The position numbers and the translations under genes were made by a program. A DNA stretch of 64,000 bases from Leptolinea tardivitalis (lineage in GTDB: Bacteria > Chloroflexota > Anaerolineae > Anaerolineales > Anaerolineaceae): positions 248,001 through 312,000 of the forward strand of contig NZ_BBYA01000008.1 of NCBI RefSeq assembly GCF_001050275.1, in the 5' to 3' direction. Shown piece after piece: positions 51,996 to 60,564 of this stretch. Within the stretch, counting starts at the first letter, position 1. Every line of letters starts with the position of its first letter. Below the pieces are notes generated by a model that was given only the letters and a program-made list of their open reading frames with translations, ran no database searches and was not told the origin of the DNA.

Positions 51996-52976
51996 TTAAG
52001 ACAATTCTAAAATTTCGGCCGCCGTATGTTCGTCTGTGATCAGCACGTTAAAATAACGAGCTTTTAAAGCTGCATGGATAGTCTTCACTTTTTCTTTACC
52101 GCCAGCTACCAGCACGCCCAGGTGAACTTTTTGAAGAGCTTCGAGCGATATGGATATGATTAATTCGTCATAGGGAACTTTTACCGGATTTCCGTCGATA
52201 TCAACGAAATGCCCCAGAATATCACCCACTGCGCCATTCTCAGAGAGATATCTAAGGGTCTCTTCCTGTAGACTTTTATTTTCATAAAGCAGGGCACCCG
52301 TATCTACTCCACCACAGCTCTGGAAAAGAATATCGCAATGATGGGCTTTTTCGAAAACCTGATTAAGAATGGGTTCAGATAATATGATCTCGTAAGCTTG
52401 TTTGCTTGAAACAACGGATGGTGCCAGTAAACGATATGCCCGCCCACCACAAATCTCAGCCATTTGTGACGTGATGTTCAATGAAATCATAGCAGACGAC
52501 GGTCCAGTAACTCCACCGATAATGTCGGTGAAATCACACGCGATCTTCCGTTTTGGACGGAAGTATTCAGGCATATAGTAAAGCGTACGGCTTAAGCCCA
52601 TCCCGATCGTCAAACCCGATTCCAGACGAGGTACAAGCCATTCACTGGCTCCTTTAGCCAACAAACGCAATTGCGATTGGCGTTGTTCCACACTCATCAC
52701 AACTTTGACATCTTTCAGGTTGTATTTATTCGACAGTGCAGATTCAAGTTCGAGGAGGCTGTTATTTTCGGATTGAATACTGATTTGTACCAATCCTTTT
52801 TCACGGGCTCGCTTTAGATATCGGGTAATTTTGATTCGAGACACATTCAAACGGTCAGCAATTTCTGCCTGGGTAAGGTCTTCCATGTAATATAGCCAGG
52901 CAATTCTGACCAGCAACTGGTCTTCACCAGATTGGTCAAACGAGGTAGATCTGTGGGTGTAATTGTTCATTGCCAT
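51996..52976 (-). CDS. SorC-family sugar-sensing transcription regulator
   Basis: 326 residues. N-terminal helix-turn-helix (about 20-60): RIAWLYYMEDLTQAEIADRLNVSRIKITRYL, then the SorC sugar-binding domain (about 65-320), related to glucosamine-6-phosphate deaminases, with GLSRTLYYM and the segment VDIIGG-like DIIGGVTGPSSAM. Such proteins bind a phosphorylated sugar and control the adjacent catabolic genes. The gene lies between mtnA (28 bases upstream) and the RuBisCO-like gene, so it most likely controls this locus; the effector is unknown. ATG at 52976 with GAGG upstream; an ATG two codons later is an alternative. Confidence 0.92.
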   Translation of the reverse strand: MAMNNYTHRSTSFDQSGEDQLLVRIAWLYYMEDLTQAEIADRLNVSRIKITRYLKRAREKGLVQISIQSENNSLLELESALSNKYNLKDVKVVMSVEQRQSQLRLLAKGASEWLVPRLESGLTIGMGLSRTLYYMPEYFRPKRKIACDFTDIIGGVTGPSSAMISLNITSQMAEICGGRAYRLLAPSVVSSKQAYEIILSEPILNQVFEKAHHCDILFQSCGGVDTGALLYENKSLQEETLRYLSENGAVGDILGHFVDIDGNPVKVPYDELIISISLEALQKVHLGVLVAGGKEKVKTIHAALKARYFNVLITDEHTAAEILELS

Positions 52977-53004
52977 GGCATATTTTCCTCGTTATTAAAA
53001 TCCA

Positions 53005-54093
53005 TCAGATTTTTTTACCTGATAACTTTTTATTAAAAATATCTTTCAGTGATGTGGTAAAGGGGGGCTGTGCAATGCCATATTCAGTAATAATGGCTGT
53101 GATGTTTGCATTTTCTGTCACATCAAAAGCCGGATTAAATACTTTTATCCCCTGCGGCGCCATTCGCTGAGCATACCATTTTTCTGTAATTTCCTCTGCC
53201 GGGCGTTGCTCAATATGAATATCTCTGCCCGTCTGACAATTCATGTCGATTGTAGAAGTAGGTGCGCAGACATAAAATGGAATGCCATAATAATGAGCCA
53301 GGATGGCTACACCGGATGTGCCAATTTTGTTGGCGGTATCACCATTGGCTGCTACACGATCACAGCCAACAAAGACGGCATTGACCCAACCATTTGACAT
53401 AACCGTTGCTGCCATGTTGTCACAGATGAGAGTGGCATCTATTCCAGCCCGGTTAAGTTCGTATGCCGTAAGACGGGCGCCCTGTAACAGTGGACGGGTT
53501 TCGTCTACAAAGACCTTAAAGTTGTATCCCTGTTCTTGCCCCAGATACATCGGAGCGGTGGCTGTTCCATATTTCACCGTAGCCAGTTGCCCTGCATTGC
53601 AATGAGTCAATAATCCCATTCCGGGTTTTAAAAGCGAGAGCCCATATTCACCAATAGCCCGGCAGGTATGAATATCTTCTGCCTTGATATCGTGTGCTTC
53701 CTGCAATAACGCGGTTTTGATTTTTTCCACTGAGGCAGATGCGTTCTTCATAAGGCAGGTTTCCATCCGGTCCAGAGCCCAAAACAGGTTTACAGCCGTT
53801 GGGCGGGATGAAGCCAGGTATTTTTTGACTTTAGAGAACTCAGCAAAAAACGCATCAAAATCTGTTGCGGAGCTTTGCTTAATTCCGAGATACAAACCAT
53901 ATGCAGCCGCTATACCGATAGCCGGTGCACCACGTACCTGTAAATCGTATATAGCCTGCCAAATTTCCGCCATCGTTTTTAGGCTGAGATAGACGACTTT
54001 GTTTGGTAAAAGTGTCTGATCAATGATCACCAGCGCATTCTTTTGATCATCCAATTCAACGGTTTCAAAATTCAATGATTGTAATGTATCCAT
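53005..54093 (-). CDS. mtnA: MtnA-type aldose-1-phosphate isomerase
   Basis: 362 residues from the ATG at 54093; a GTG further upstream (54144) overlaps the dyad and is less likely. MtnA converts 5-methylthioribose-1-phosphate to the ribulose form; relatives act on 5-deoxyribose-1-phosphate or, in archaea, ribose-1,5-bisphosphate. The active-site Cys164 (LLTHCNAGQLATVKYG) and Asp244 (VGCDRVAANGD) are present, as are VRGAPAIG, DETRPLLQGARLTAYEL and PFYVCAPTSTID. The THCNAG motif fits the MtnA type. No MtnK, MtnB or MtnD gene is adjacent, so the substrate may be another aldose-1-phosphate. Confidence 0.88.
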   Translation of the reverse strand: MDTLQSLNFETVELDDQKNALVIIDQTLLPNKVVYLSLKTMAEIWQAIYDLQVRGAPAIGIAAAYGLYLGIKQSSATDFDAFFAEFSKVKKYLASSRPTAVNLFWALDRMETCLMKNASASVEKIKTALLQEAHDIKAEDIHTCRAIGEYGLSLLKPGMGLLTHCNAGQLATVKYGTATAPMYLGQEQGYNFKVFVDETRPLLQGARLTAYELNRAGIDATLICDNMAATVMSNGWVNAVFVGCDRVAANGDTANKIGTSGVAILAHYYGIPFYVCAPTSTIDMNCQTGRDIHIEQRPAEEITEKWYAQRMAPQGIKVFNPAFDVTENANITAIITEYGIAQPPFTTSLKDIFNKKLSGKKI

Positions 54094-54134
54094 GAAAATT
54101 TCCGACGGAATAAGAGTTTTGTTTAAAAATGAAC

Positions 54135-54165
54135 TTATGTACACATATTGAGCATTTGTACATAA
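54135..54165. promoter_or_regulatory. Operator-like dyad upstream of mtnA
   Basis: TTATGTACA (54135-54143) and TGTACATAA (54157-54165) form a perfect nine-bp inverted repeat with a 13-base spacer, centre-to-centre 22 bp. The left part belongs to TGAACTTATGTACAC (54130-54144), a near copy of which precedes the solute-binding protein gene. Confidence 0.65.
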
Positions 54166-54378
54166 TAAGGGGTTTGTCTAAAGGTAACAAGTGACATTTA
54201 GCACTGTATTATGTATATAACTTTACTCCTGAAAGACTTTTTCGAAAATAGTTGGACTTTTAGATATATACAAAAAATGAAACCAAAGGCTTTTGAAATG
54301 ATTACATGCAAAATAACAAAATTAGAGAAAGAAAAAATACGAGTTTCTATTTGCATATAAAAAATATTACATTCGTAA

Positions 54379-54406
54379 TTGACAAAGTGATCAAAATCCC
54401 TATAAT
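54379..54406 (+). promoter_or_regulatory. Promoter of the DeoR-type regulator
   Basis: TTGACA (54379-54384), 16-base spacer, TATAAT (54401-54406): both hexamers perfect. The transcript leader would be about 95 bases. Confidence 0.8.
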
Positions 54407-54437
54407 CTAAAAATAGTGTTATGAAAGAAAGTTAAAT

Positions 54438-54453
54438 GCTTACGTAAGTAAGC
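54438..54453 (+). promoter_or_regulatory. Palindrome in the regulator leader
   Basis: GCTTAC-GTAA-GTAAGC, a six-bp inverted repeat with a four-base centre (CTTACGTAAG within it is itself palindromic), about 25-40 bases after the predicted transcript start. Operator for autoregulation, or an RNA hairpin. Confidence 0.45.
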
Positions 54454-54506
54454 TGAGATACAGATTAGCGATATATATCCCTGAAAACATTACTGGAAAA
54501 AAATTC

Positions 54507-55283
54507 ATGCGCAGTCTGGAAAACAACACTGAAGTACGGCGAACATCACTCGTAAGTTACGTCCTTGAGCGCGGATATGTATCTGTCCAGGATTTGAGTG
54601 ATCACTTCAATGTTTCCAAGGTGACAATTCGGGGAGATCTTACGGCTCTTGAAGAAGCCGGCGCCATTAAGCGGCAACATGGTGGAGCCACAATTCCAAA
54701 AGATGACCTGCCAGGAACGATTGCCTTTCAGGCCAGGGCGCGAATTGACCAGGAACAAAAACAACGGATTGGTGACCTGGCTGCCACACTGGTTCATGAT
54801 GGCGACTCGATCATGATTGATTCGTCAACAACGGGTTTGTACCTGGCACGAGCTCTTAAGAACAAAAAAGACCTGAAGGTGGTTACCAACGGAATTAACA
54901 CCTCTCTTGAATTATTGAAATCTTCCCATTCCGTTATCATGGTTGGAGGGATGATCAATGATCGTACATATGGAACCGTAGGACGCCTGGGACGAAACAC
55001 GTTATCTGAGATTCGGATAGGTAAGGCGTTTCTGGGCGCCAAAGGTGTGAGCATTCGCGACGGCCTGACAGATACAAATTTGTTGGAAGTTGAATTAAAA
55101 CAGGCTGTTATTGAAGTTTCCTCGCAACTGATAGCCATCGTAGATTCGTCCAAGTTCTCAACTATGGGAATTTCATCTTTTGCTCCAATTGAAAAAGTGT
55201 CAATTATTGTTACAGATTCGGGAGTGCCTATGGTTGAAAAAGCAAAGTTTGAAGACCTGGGAATTCAGGTGTTGGTGGCCTGA
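54507..55283 (+). CDS. DeoR-family transcription regulator
   Basis: 258 residues. N-terminal DeoR helix-turn-helix (about 10-60): LVSYVLERGYVSVQDLSDHFNVSKVTIRGDLTALE, followed by GAIKRQHGGA, and a C-terminal DeoRC sensor domain (about 75-235) with MIDSSTTGLYLARAL and FLGAKGVSIRDGLTDTNLLEVELKQA. DeoR repressors respond to phosphorylated sugars. It stands directly ahead of the transporter and kinase genes and is the likely local repressor. No strong Shine-Dalgarno sequence (GGAAAAAAA only). Confidence 0.93.
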   Translation: MRSLENNTEVRRTSLVSYVLERGYVSVQDLSDHFNVSKVTIRGDLTALEEAGAIKRQHGGATIPKDDLPGTIAFQARARIDQEQKQRIGDLAATLVHDGDSIMIDSSTTGLYLARALKNKKDLKVVTNGINTSLELLKSSHSVIMVGGMINDRTYGTVGRLGRNTLSEIRIGKAFLGAKGVSIRDGLTDTNLLEVELKQAVIEVSSQLIAIVDSSKFSTMGISSFAPIEKVSIIVTDSGVPMVEKAKFEDLGIQVLVA

Positions 55284-55352
55284 TTCGGCTGATTTTTTTC
55301 CCAAACTGGCTGTGTCACAAAAAAGTACCTGATAGTAAGTGATTAATATCAC

Positions 55353-55381
55353 TTGAAGAACGATTTTTTTACCTGTATTAT
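55353..55381 (+). promoter_or_regulatory. Promoter of the transporter operon
   Basis: TTGAAG (55353-55358), 17-base spacer, TATTAT (55376-55381), predicted start near 55388. Confidence 0.6.
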
Positions 55382-55398
55382 GAACTTTAGCACACCGA

Positions 55399-55414
55399 GT
55401 GAACAAATGTACAC
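55399..55414. promoter_or_regulatory. Operator-like palindrome downstream of the transporter promoter
   Basis: GTGAACAAATGTACAC is a 16-bp dyad (GTG, ACA, TGT, CAC symmetric). It starts about 12 bases after the predicted transcript start, a roadblock position, and shares 13 of 15 bases with the element before mtnA. Confidence 0.6.
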
Positions 55415-55591
55415 TCCAGACATTGTTTTCTGCTCTATGTGTTTTCCGAGGTCCTTTTACTGGTAGTGCATTACCCTCGATAAGCAAAAATACTGGTTTT
55501 CAGGAGGTAGGAAGAGTAAGAGATAAAAAATTGTTTACTGTAATTTTCATCGCCCTAGTAATTCCACAACCATTACACAAGAAGGAGTCCC

Positions 55592-57166
55592 ATGAACAAG
55601 CAAAATTTGTTCAAAATTGCTGGTTTGATTATGGTGTTTTCCATGTTATTGACAGCCTGTGGAACACCAGCCACCCCTGCACCTGCCGCTGCTGAACCTG
55701 CTAAAGCGGTAGAACCGACCAAAGCTCCTGAAGCTGCTGCTCCTGCTGAAGCGGCAAAACCGACCGAAGCTGCAGCTGCTGAAGCAGCGCCTGCCGCCGC
55801 CGATCATCCGTTGAAGGGACAGAAAATTGAGATGTCCATCCTCGGTATCGGTGGATGGGTTCCCTCCCGCCTGGGCGTGGACATGTCTCCTCTCTTCGCC
55901 GAATATGCGAAGAAAAACTACGGTTACGATGTAACCTTTACCTTCCAGGAAGCCCCCTTCTCAGATCTGTTCCAGAAGGCCAACGCCTCCCTGCTCACTA
56001 AGTCACAGGAATACAACATCATCATCTCTGACTCACAGTGGCTGGGCGCATTCGCGGAAGAAAAAGCCATCGTTAACATCAGCGACCTGATCAAAACTAA
56101 TCCTGAATTCGATGTCAAATGGGTCAGCCCGGTTGTAGCCGATGCCTACCAGGTATATCCTGATGGCTCTGGCATCAAATGGGGTCTCCCAGAAGAAGGT
56201 GATGTTGTCGTTCTGTACGTTCGGCAAGATATGTTCAGCGATCCAAAGAATATTGCCGATTACAAAGCCAAATACAATGCCGATCTGCCCCAGACCTTTG
56301 AAGACTGGGAAAAGGTTGACATGGATACCTTCAAGAACATCTCTGAATTCTTCACTCGCAAGGATCAGGGCCTGTATGGAACCGCTTATCAATACAGCAA
56401 GGTCTATGACTTCATGACCATGTTCTTGTATCCGTTCATGTTCTCCACCGGTGGTGATATCTGGGATCCCAAAGATGGCAAGATCTTCGGTATTCTGAAC
56501 AGCGATATCAATGCCAAAGCCATGGAAGCCAACCGTGAAATGCTGAAATACCAACCGGAAGGCGCCCTGCAGTATGACATTGCCGCTATCGTTGATGCCT
56601 TTACACAGGGTAAAGTTGCCACAGCTTTCCAGTGGGCTGCTGAAGGCTCTGCCATGATCCCCGATGCTCTTAAGGGTAAAGTTCTGGTTGTTCCCCCACC
56701 TGCTTTCAAACAGGCTGATGGCTCTCTGAAACGCGTTTACTCCGTTGGTGGACAGCCGTGGGTTATCAATGCCTACAATGATGACGCCCACATGCGCGTA
56801 GCACTTGACTTCTTGAAGTGGTGGTACTTACCCGAAACCCAGCTTGAATATGCCAAACGCGGCGGCAACCCCACCGATGCAGCTACCGTCAATGCTGCTG
56901 GTTTCGAAGATATTCAACCCTGGTTCAAAGCCTACAAGTACATGATGACCTCAGAACACACTCGTGACTTCTGGCACGAACCGACCTACTCCACCATGCT
57001 CTCCACCCAGCAGGAAGGCTTCACCGCCTATGCTTCTGGTCAGGTTAACGATGCGAAGAACACCCTCGATTGGATTGCCTGCGAACAGCAGAAAATCCAG
57101 TTCGAAGCTGGCCGCACCAAGATCGAACCCGATGCTTCCTGCAAGAATATCAAACTCGACAAATAG
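55592..57166 (+). CDS. ABC transporter solute-binding lipoprotein
   Basis: 524 residues. Lipobox LLTAC (Cys23) then a long Ala/Pro/Glu linker (about 25-70) and a two-lobe family 1-type binding domain of about 450 residues. AAGGAG precedes the ATG. Codons end in C far more often than in neighbouring genes, as expected of a highly expressed protein. It heads the importer genes; a 13-bp hairpin after its stop would protect the upstream mRNA. The large size and the companion genes resemble the binding protein of rhizobial glycerol importers (GlpV); the ligand is not evident from the sequence. Confidence 0.93.
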   Translation: MNKQNLFKIAGLIMVFSMLLTACGTPATPAPAAAEPAKAVEPTKAPEAAAPAEAAKPTEAAAAEAAPAAADHPLKGQKIEMSILGIGGWVPSRLGVDMSPLFAEYAKKNYGYDVTFTFQEAPFSDLFQKANASLLTKSQEYNIIISDSQWLGAFAEEKAIVNISDLIKTNPEFDVKWVSPVVADAYQVYPDGSGIKWGLPEEGDVVVLYVRQDMFSDPKNIADYKAKYNADLPQTFEDWEKVDMDTFKNISEFFTRKDQGLYGTAYQYSKVYDFMTMFLYPFMFSTGGDIWDPKDGKIFGILNSDINAKAMEANREMLKYQPEGALQYDIAAIVDAFTQGKVATAFQWAAEGSAMIPDALKGKVLVVPPPAFKQADGSLKRVYSVGGQPWVINAYNDDAHMRVALDFLKWWYLPETQLEYAKRGGNPTDAATVNAAGFEDIQPWFKAYKYMMTSEHTRDFWHEPTYSTMLSTQQEGFTAYASGQVNDAKNTLDWIACEQQKIQFEAGRTKIEPDASCKNIKLDK

Positions 57167-57197
57167 TTTCTCCTTTTATTGGTAGTTCTCGCAACAC

Positions 57198-57229
57198 CGC
57201 CTGGCAGATGGCCCTACATCTGCCAGGCG
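57198..57229 (+). promoter_or_regulatory. Intercistronic hairpin after the binding-protein gene
   Basis: Perfect 13-bp stem CGCCTGGCAGATG/CATCTGCCAGGCG with a six-base loop and no T run. It probably stabilises the binding-protein mRNA relative to the permease genes rather than ending transcription completely. Confidence 0.7.
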
Positions 57230-57382
57230 CAACAAAACAAACGCCGGTGACTTCCAAAGTATTAACGATGCTTTTTTGTTCTTTCATACTCCGTTCTTTT
57301 CATCGTTATTCATATTGATTCTTCTGGCCTCGAATATTCCGGGAAAAACCCGTGCAAAAGACCTTGTAATAGGAGGATTGTG

Positions 57383-58333
57383 GTGGAAAACGTTAGCGCC
57401 CTGCAGCGTACCGCTGGTAAAAAGCCCTGGCATAAAAAGCTAATGGACGGTTTTGATAATTCAAATCTGTTCCCTTATTGCTTGATCATTCCTGTTTTAT
57501 TGTTCTTCATAATCTGGAACCTGATCCCTACACTCTGGATGATCGGGATGAGCTTCTACAATTACGCCTTCACTACCGGCGCTCCTGAGAAGTTCAATGG
57601 CATTAGCAATCTGATAGATATCATGAACAACGATACCGTTTGGGGGAACCTGGGAAGAACTTTTACCTGGGTTTTGGCTACAACCGGTATTGAAACCGTA
57701 CTTGGAATTTTATTGGCTTTCCTTTTCTGGAACAGCGCCAAACTGCCCGGCCGACGTCTGGCTTTGACCTTACTGTTCACCCCCATGCTGATTGCCCCGG
57801 CTTCAGTCGGTGCTTTCTTCAAACTGCTTTACGAACCCGATTTTGGTGTAATTAATTATCTGCTGTCACTTTTCGGTATTGCAAAAATCAACTTCCTGGG
57901 TGATCTGAAATGGGCATTCCCTGCCGTTACTCTTGTGGATGTATGGATGTGGACGCCCTTCATGATCTTGATCACACTGGCAGCCCTGGGTTCCGTTCCG
58001 AAAGCAGAACTGGAAGCGGCTGAAATTGACCGCCTTCCCTGGACAAAGCGTCTGGTCCATATTATTTGGCCATATGGCAAGTTCGTTCTCATGCTTGGTA
58101 TCCTGCTGCGGACGATCGATTCTTTCAAAACGATGGATTTGATCTTCATGTTGACCCGCGGCGGTCCCGGCAACACAACGGAACTTGTAGCCATTGGGTT
58201 GTATCGAAAGGCATTTGAAGGCTTTACGATGGGTTGGTCTTCTACCCTCGCCGTAATCCTGCTCTTTATTGCCATTGCTTTCACGTCCGTTTACCTATAC
58301 ATCTTGAACCTCAGCAATGCTGAGAAGGAGTAG
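57383..58333 (+). CDS. ABC sugar/polyol transporter permease, first
   Basis: 316 residues with six membrane helices. Start chosen at the GTG at 57383, six bases after AGGAGG; a GTG three bases earlier is too close. The EAA-like cytoplasmic loop is ELEAAEIDRLPWTKRLVHIIWP (read in part). It is of the MalF/UgpA kind and would pair with the next gene's product in the membrane. Confidence 0.93.
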   Translation: MENVSALQRTAGKKPWHKKLMDGFDNSNLFPYCLIIPVLLFFIIWNLIPTLWMIGMSFYNYAFTTGAPEKFNGISNLIDIMNNDTVWGNLGRTFTWVLATTGIETVLGILLAFLFWNSAKLPGRRLALTLLFTPMLIAPASVGAFFKLLYEPDFGVINYLLSLFGIAKINFLGDLKWAFPAVTLVDVWMWTPFMILITLAALGSVPKAELEAAEIDRLPWTKRLVHIIWPYGKFVLMLGILLRTIDSFKTMDLIFMLTRGGPGNTTELVAIGLYRKAFEGFTMGWSSTLAVILLFIAIAFTSVYLYILNLSNAEKE

Positions 58334-58339
58334 ACAGAG

Positions 58340-59170
58340 ATGCATAAAGGATTCAAAACTACTCTGTATCACATCATTCTATGGATTGTGGCGCTTATTT
58401 TCTTTGCTCCAGTTTTCTGGATCATACTCTCAGCGTTCAAAACCAAAGACCAAATTCTGTCCATTCCACCGAAATGGTTTTTTACACCCACATTGGCAAA
58501 CTTTGTAGACCTGTTCACCCGCCCGAATGTTGGTACGTATATTCGTAACAGTCTATTGATTTCTGCCATTGCCGTTTTGATTGCCCTGGTGGTGTCATTC
58601 CTGGCGGCGTATGCATTTTCACGTTTCAAGTTGAAGAGCACCAGCCTGATTATGTTTTTCCTGCTCTCCATTCGTATGGTACCGGCTGCCGCCTCTGTAA
58701 TCCCTGTTTTTCTTATGTATGTGGCACTCGGATGGAAAGATACGTATCCTGGTATGACCCTTTTCTATGCCATGTTCAGTATTCCTTTCTCTGTCTGGAT
58801 TCTGAAAGGATTTGTGGATGGAGTATCTGAACGTTTTGATGAAACCGGTCTTGTGAATGGTGGATCCCGTCTTCATGTTCTGTTTGATGTTGTACTTCCA
58901 CAGGTACGTCCGGGCCTTGTGGCGGCATTCATTTTCAACATGGTCTTTGTCTGGAATGAATACATGTTCAACTACATTATTGGTGGAAAAACAACCACTA
59001 CTGTGCCGGTTGCATTGGTCACCTGGATGTTGAATCAGGGTGGAGTAGACTGGACGTTCATGGCATCACTGACTGTGGTCTTCATGATCCCGCCTATTCT
59101 GGCTGTTTACTTCTTCCAGAAGTACCTGTTAATCGGTATGACATTCGGAACCGTGAGAGGTGAAATATGA
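58340..59170 (+). CDS. ABC sugar/polyol transporter permease, second
   Basis: 276 residues, six membrane helices, MalG/UgpE kind, starting six bases after the first permease. The EAA loop reads DETGLVNGGSRLHVLFDVVLP (partly degenerate at its start). AAGGAG lies upstream of the ATG. Its stop overlaps the next gene by four bases. Confidence 0.93.
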   Translation: MHKGFKTTLYHIILWIVALIFFAPVFWIILSAFKTKDQILSIPPKWFFTPTLANFVDLFTRPNVGTYIRNSLLISAIAVLIALVVSFLAAYAFSRFKLKSTSLIMFFLLSIRMVPAAASVIPVFLMYVALGWKDTYPGMTLFYAMFSIPFSVWILKGFVDGVSERFDETGLVNGGSRLHVLFDVVLPQVRPGLVAAFIFNMVFVWNEYMFNYIIGGKTTTTVPVALVTWMLNQGGVDWTFMASLTVVFMIPPILAVYFFQKYLLIGMTFGTVRGEI

Positions 59171-59460
59171 ACCAACCGGTTAAGAAACCGTTTGCCTTTC
59201 GCTTTCAAACTGTCTTGATCGTTGTTTTGTTGATCAGCCTTGTTTTGATCGGGCAGCAATTCAGCAAAACGATCTATCAGATAGGACTGGTATTGTTGAT
59301 CGTCTCAACCTTTTTGCAGATCGGCGCCAGTAATATTGACCCCAAAGCAGATTTCAAAGGTTCGATGAAAGTAATGGGTATTGCCATGTCGATCGTTGTA
59401 GTTGTTTTTACGGCAGGCATCTTGTTGGTCCCTTATTTCCTCGATCTCGGGAAGAGGTGA
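59167..59460 (+). CDS. Small membrane protein of the importer operon (GlpU-like position)
   Basis: 97 residues with three hydrophobic segments (about 13-30, 35-53 and 68-92). The ATGA start overlaps the permease stop and AGGTG lies upstream, so synthesis is coupled to the permease. Rhizobial two-ATPase glycerol importers carry a small membrane protein (GlpU, DUF2160) in the same operon; whether this is a homologue cannot be judged by eye. Possible role: accessory subunit of the permease pair. Confidence 0.8.
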   Translation: MNQPVKKPFAFRFQTVLIVVLLISLVLIGQQFSKTIYQIGLVLLIVSTFLQIGASNIDPKADFKGSMKVMGIAMSIVVVVFTAGILLVPYFLDLGKR

Positions 59461-59464
59461 TATT

Positions 59465-60562
59465 GTGAATTCTGTAGAATTTAAAAACATCTCCAAGGTA
59501 TACGGTAAACAGACCTTATTAAAGGAAACAAGTTTTGCCGTTGAAGCTGGAACCTTTACTGTTATTTTTGGCGCTCCGGGATGCGGTAAATCGGTCATCC
59601 TTCGGCTGCTTACCGGGCTCGAAAAACCCACCAGCGGAGAGGTCTTCTTGCGAGGCGAAAATGCAACAAGTCTTTCAGCCGGAGACCGCAATATCGGTTA
59701 TATCCCGCAGTCATTTGCTCTCTATCCTCATTACAAAGTACGCGACAATATCGGGTATCCCCTGAAATTGATCGGCGCTCCGAAATCAGAAATTGACGAT
59801 GTGGTTGCCCGCACAGCTGAGTTATTGAGAATTACCCGACTACTCGATAAATACCCGAACCAGCTTTCTGGTGGTGAGAAACAGCGTGTGGCCATCGCCC
59901 GCGGCATCGCCAAAAAGACCGACATTTTTATCTTTGATGACCCTCTGACAGGTCTGGATTTTAAACTGCGTGAACAATTATTCGACGATTTGCGTTCCAT
60001 GCAGGAAACATTGAAAGCAACTTTCATCTATACCACGTCTGATCCTCTTGAAGCTTTAATGCTCGCCGAGAAGATCCACGTGTTGGATGATGGTAAGGTT
60101 ATTGAAGCCGGTAATATTGAAACTGTTTACCACCAGCCTCAGCATTTGAGAACTGCTTTGTTGCTTGGATTCCCCAAAATAAACACCTTTGATGGAACAT
60201 TAGAAAAAGACAGTAAATCAATCATTTGCAAGACCAAATTGTTCTCATTCCCGGTGGATCTCAATCAGAGTGAGAAATCGGACAACGACCAGGTTGTTGT
60301 GGCAGTCAGACCTCAGTATCTGAAACTGAATGAAAAACCTTCGGGCAAATCTATCTTTATTAATGCAAACATCACGTTAGCCGAAGATCTGGGCGGCGAG
60401 ATGGTCATTCATATGGATGCCGACGGTGTTTATCTGCTGGGTGTGGAAAGGCATGACAGCTTCTCGCAGCAGGAAGGTGCTGTTGAGATTGGTGTTGCCA
60501 ATCAAAATCTCATGGTGTTCGATGCAAAAACCTCCCGGCGCATCGGCCAAGGAGCAAATTAA
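59465..60562 (+). CDS. ABC importer ATPase with degenerate Walker B and switch motifs
   Basis: 365 residues from a GTG (GAGGTG upstream), four bases after the previous gene. Walker A FGAPGCGKSV near 36-44 and signature LSGGEKQR near 134 are intact. Walker B reads IFIFDDP, so the catalytic Glu is Asp, and the switch region reads TTSDPLEAL where MalK-type ATPases have THDQxEA, so the His is missing. C-terminal regulatory OB-like domain (about 235-365). It is expected to pair with the next gene's product; alone it should hydrolyse ATP poorly. Sequence type resembles GlpS of two-ATPase glycerol importers. Confidence 0.92.
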   Translation: MNSVEFKNISKVYGKQTLLKETSFAVEAGTFTVIFGAPGCGKSVILRLLTGLEKPTSGEVFLRGENATSLSAGDRNIGYIPQSFALYPHYKVRDNIGYPLKLIGAPKSEIDDVVARTAELLRITRLLDKYPNQLSGGEKQRVAIARGIAKKTDIFIFDDPLTGLDFKLREQLFDDLRSMQETLKATFIYTTSDPLEALMLAEKIHVLDDGKVIEAGNIETVYHQPQHLRTALLLGFPKINTFDGTLEKDSKSIICKTKLFSFPVDLNQSEKSDNDQVVVAVRPQYLKLNEKPSGKSIFINANITLAEDLGGEMVIHMDADGVYLLGVERHDSFSQQEGAVEIGVANQNLMVFDAKTSRRIGQGAN

Positions 60563-60564
60563 CC

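Larger units (their letters stand above)
54166..54506. other. AT-rich divergent intergenic region
   Basis: About 340 bases between mtnA and the DeoR-type regulator. It holds the promoter of the regulator (54379-54406), a 16-bp hairpin-forming palindrome in its leader (54438-54453), and many A/T tracts; no gene is evident. Confidence 0.6.
55284..55591 (+). other. Leader region of the transporter operon
   Basis: 308 bases holding a promoter (55353-55381), an operator-like palindrome (55399-55414), an isolated AGGAGGT (55502-55508) without a start codon at suitable distance, and a leader of about 205 bases before the binding-protein gene. No gene is called here. Confidence 0.6.
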
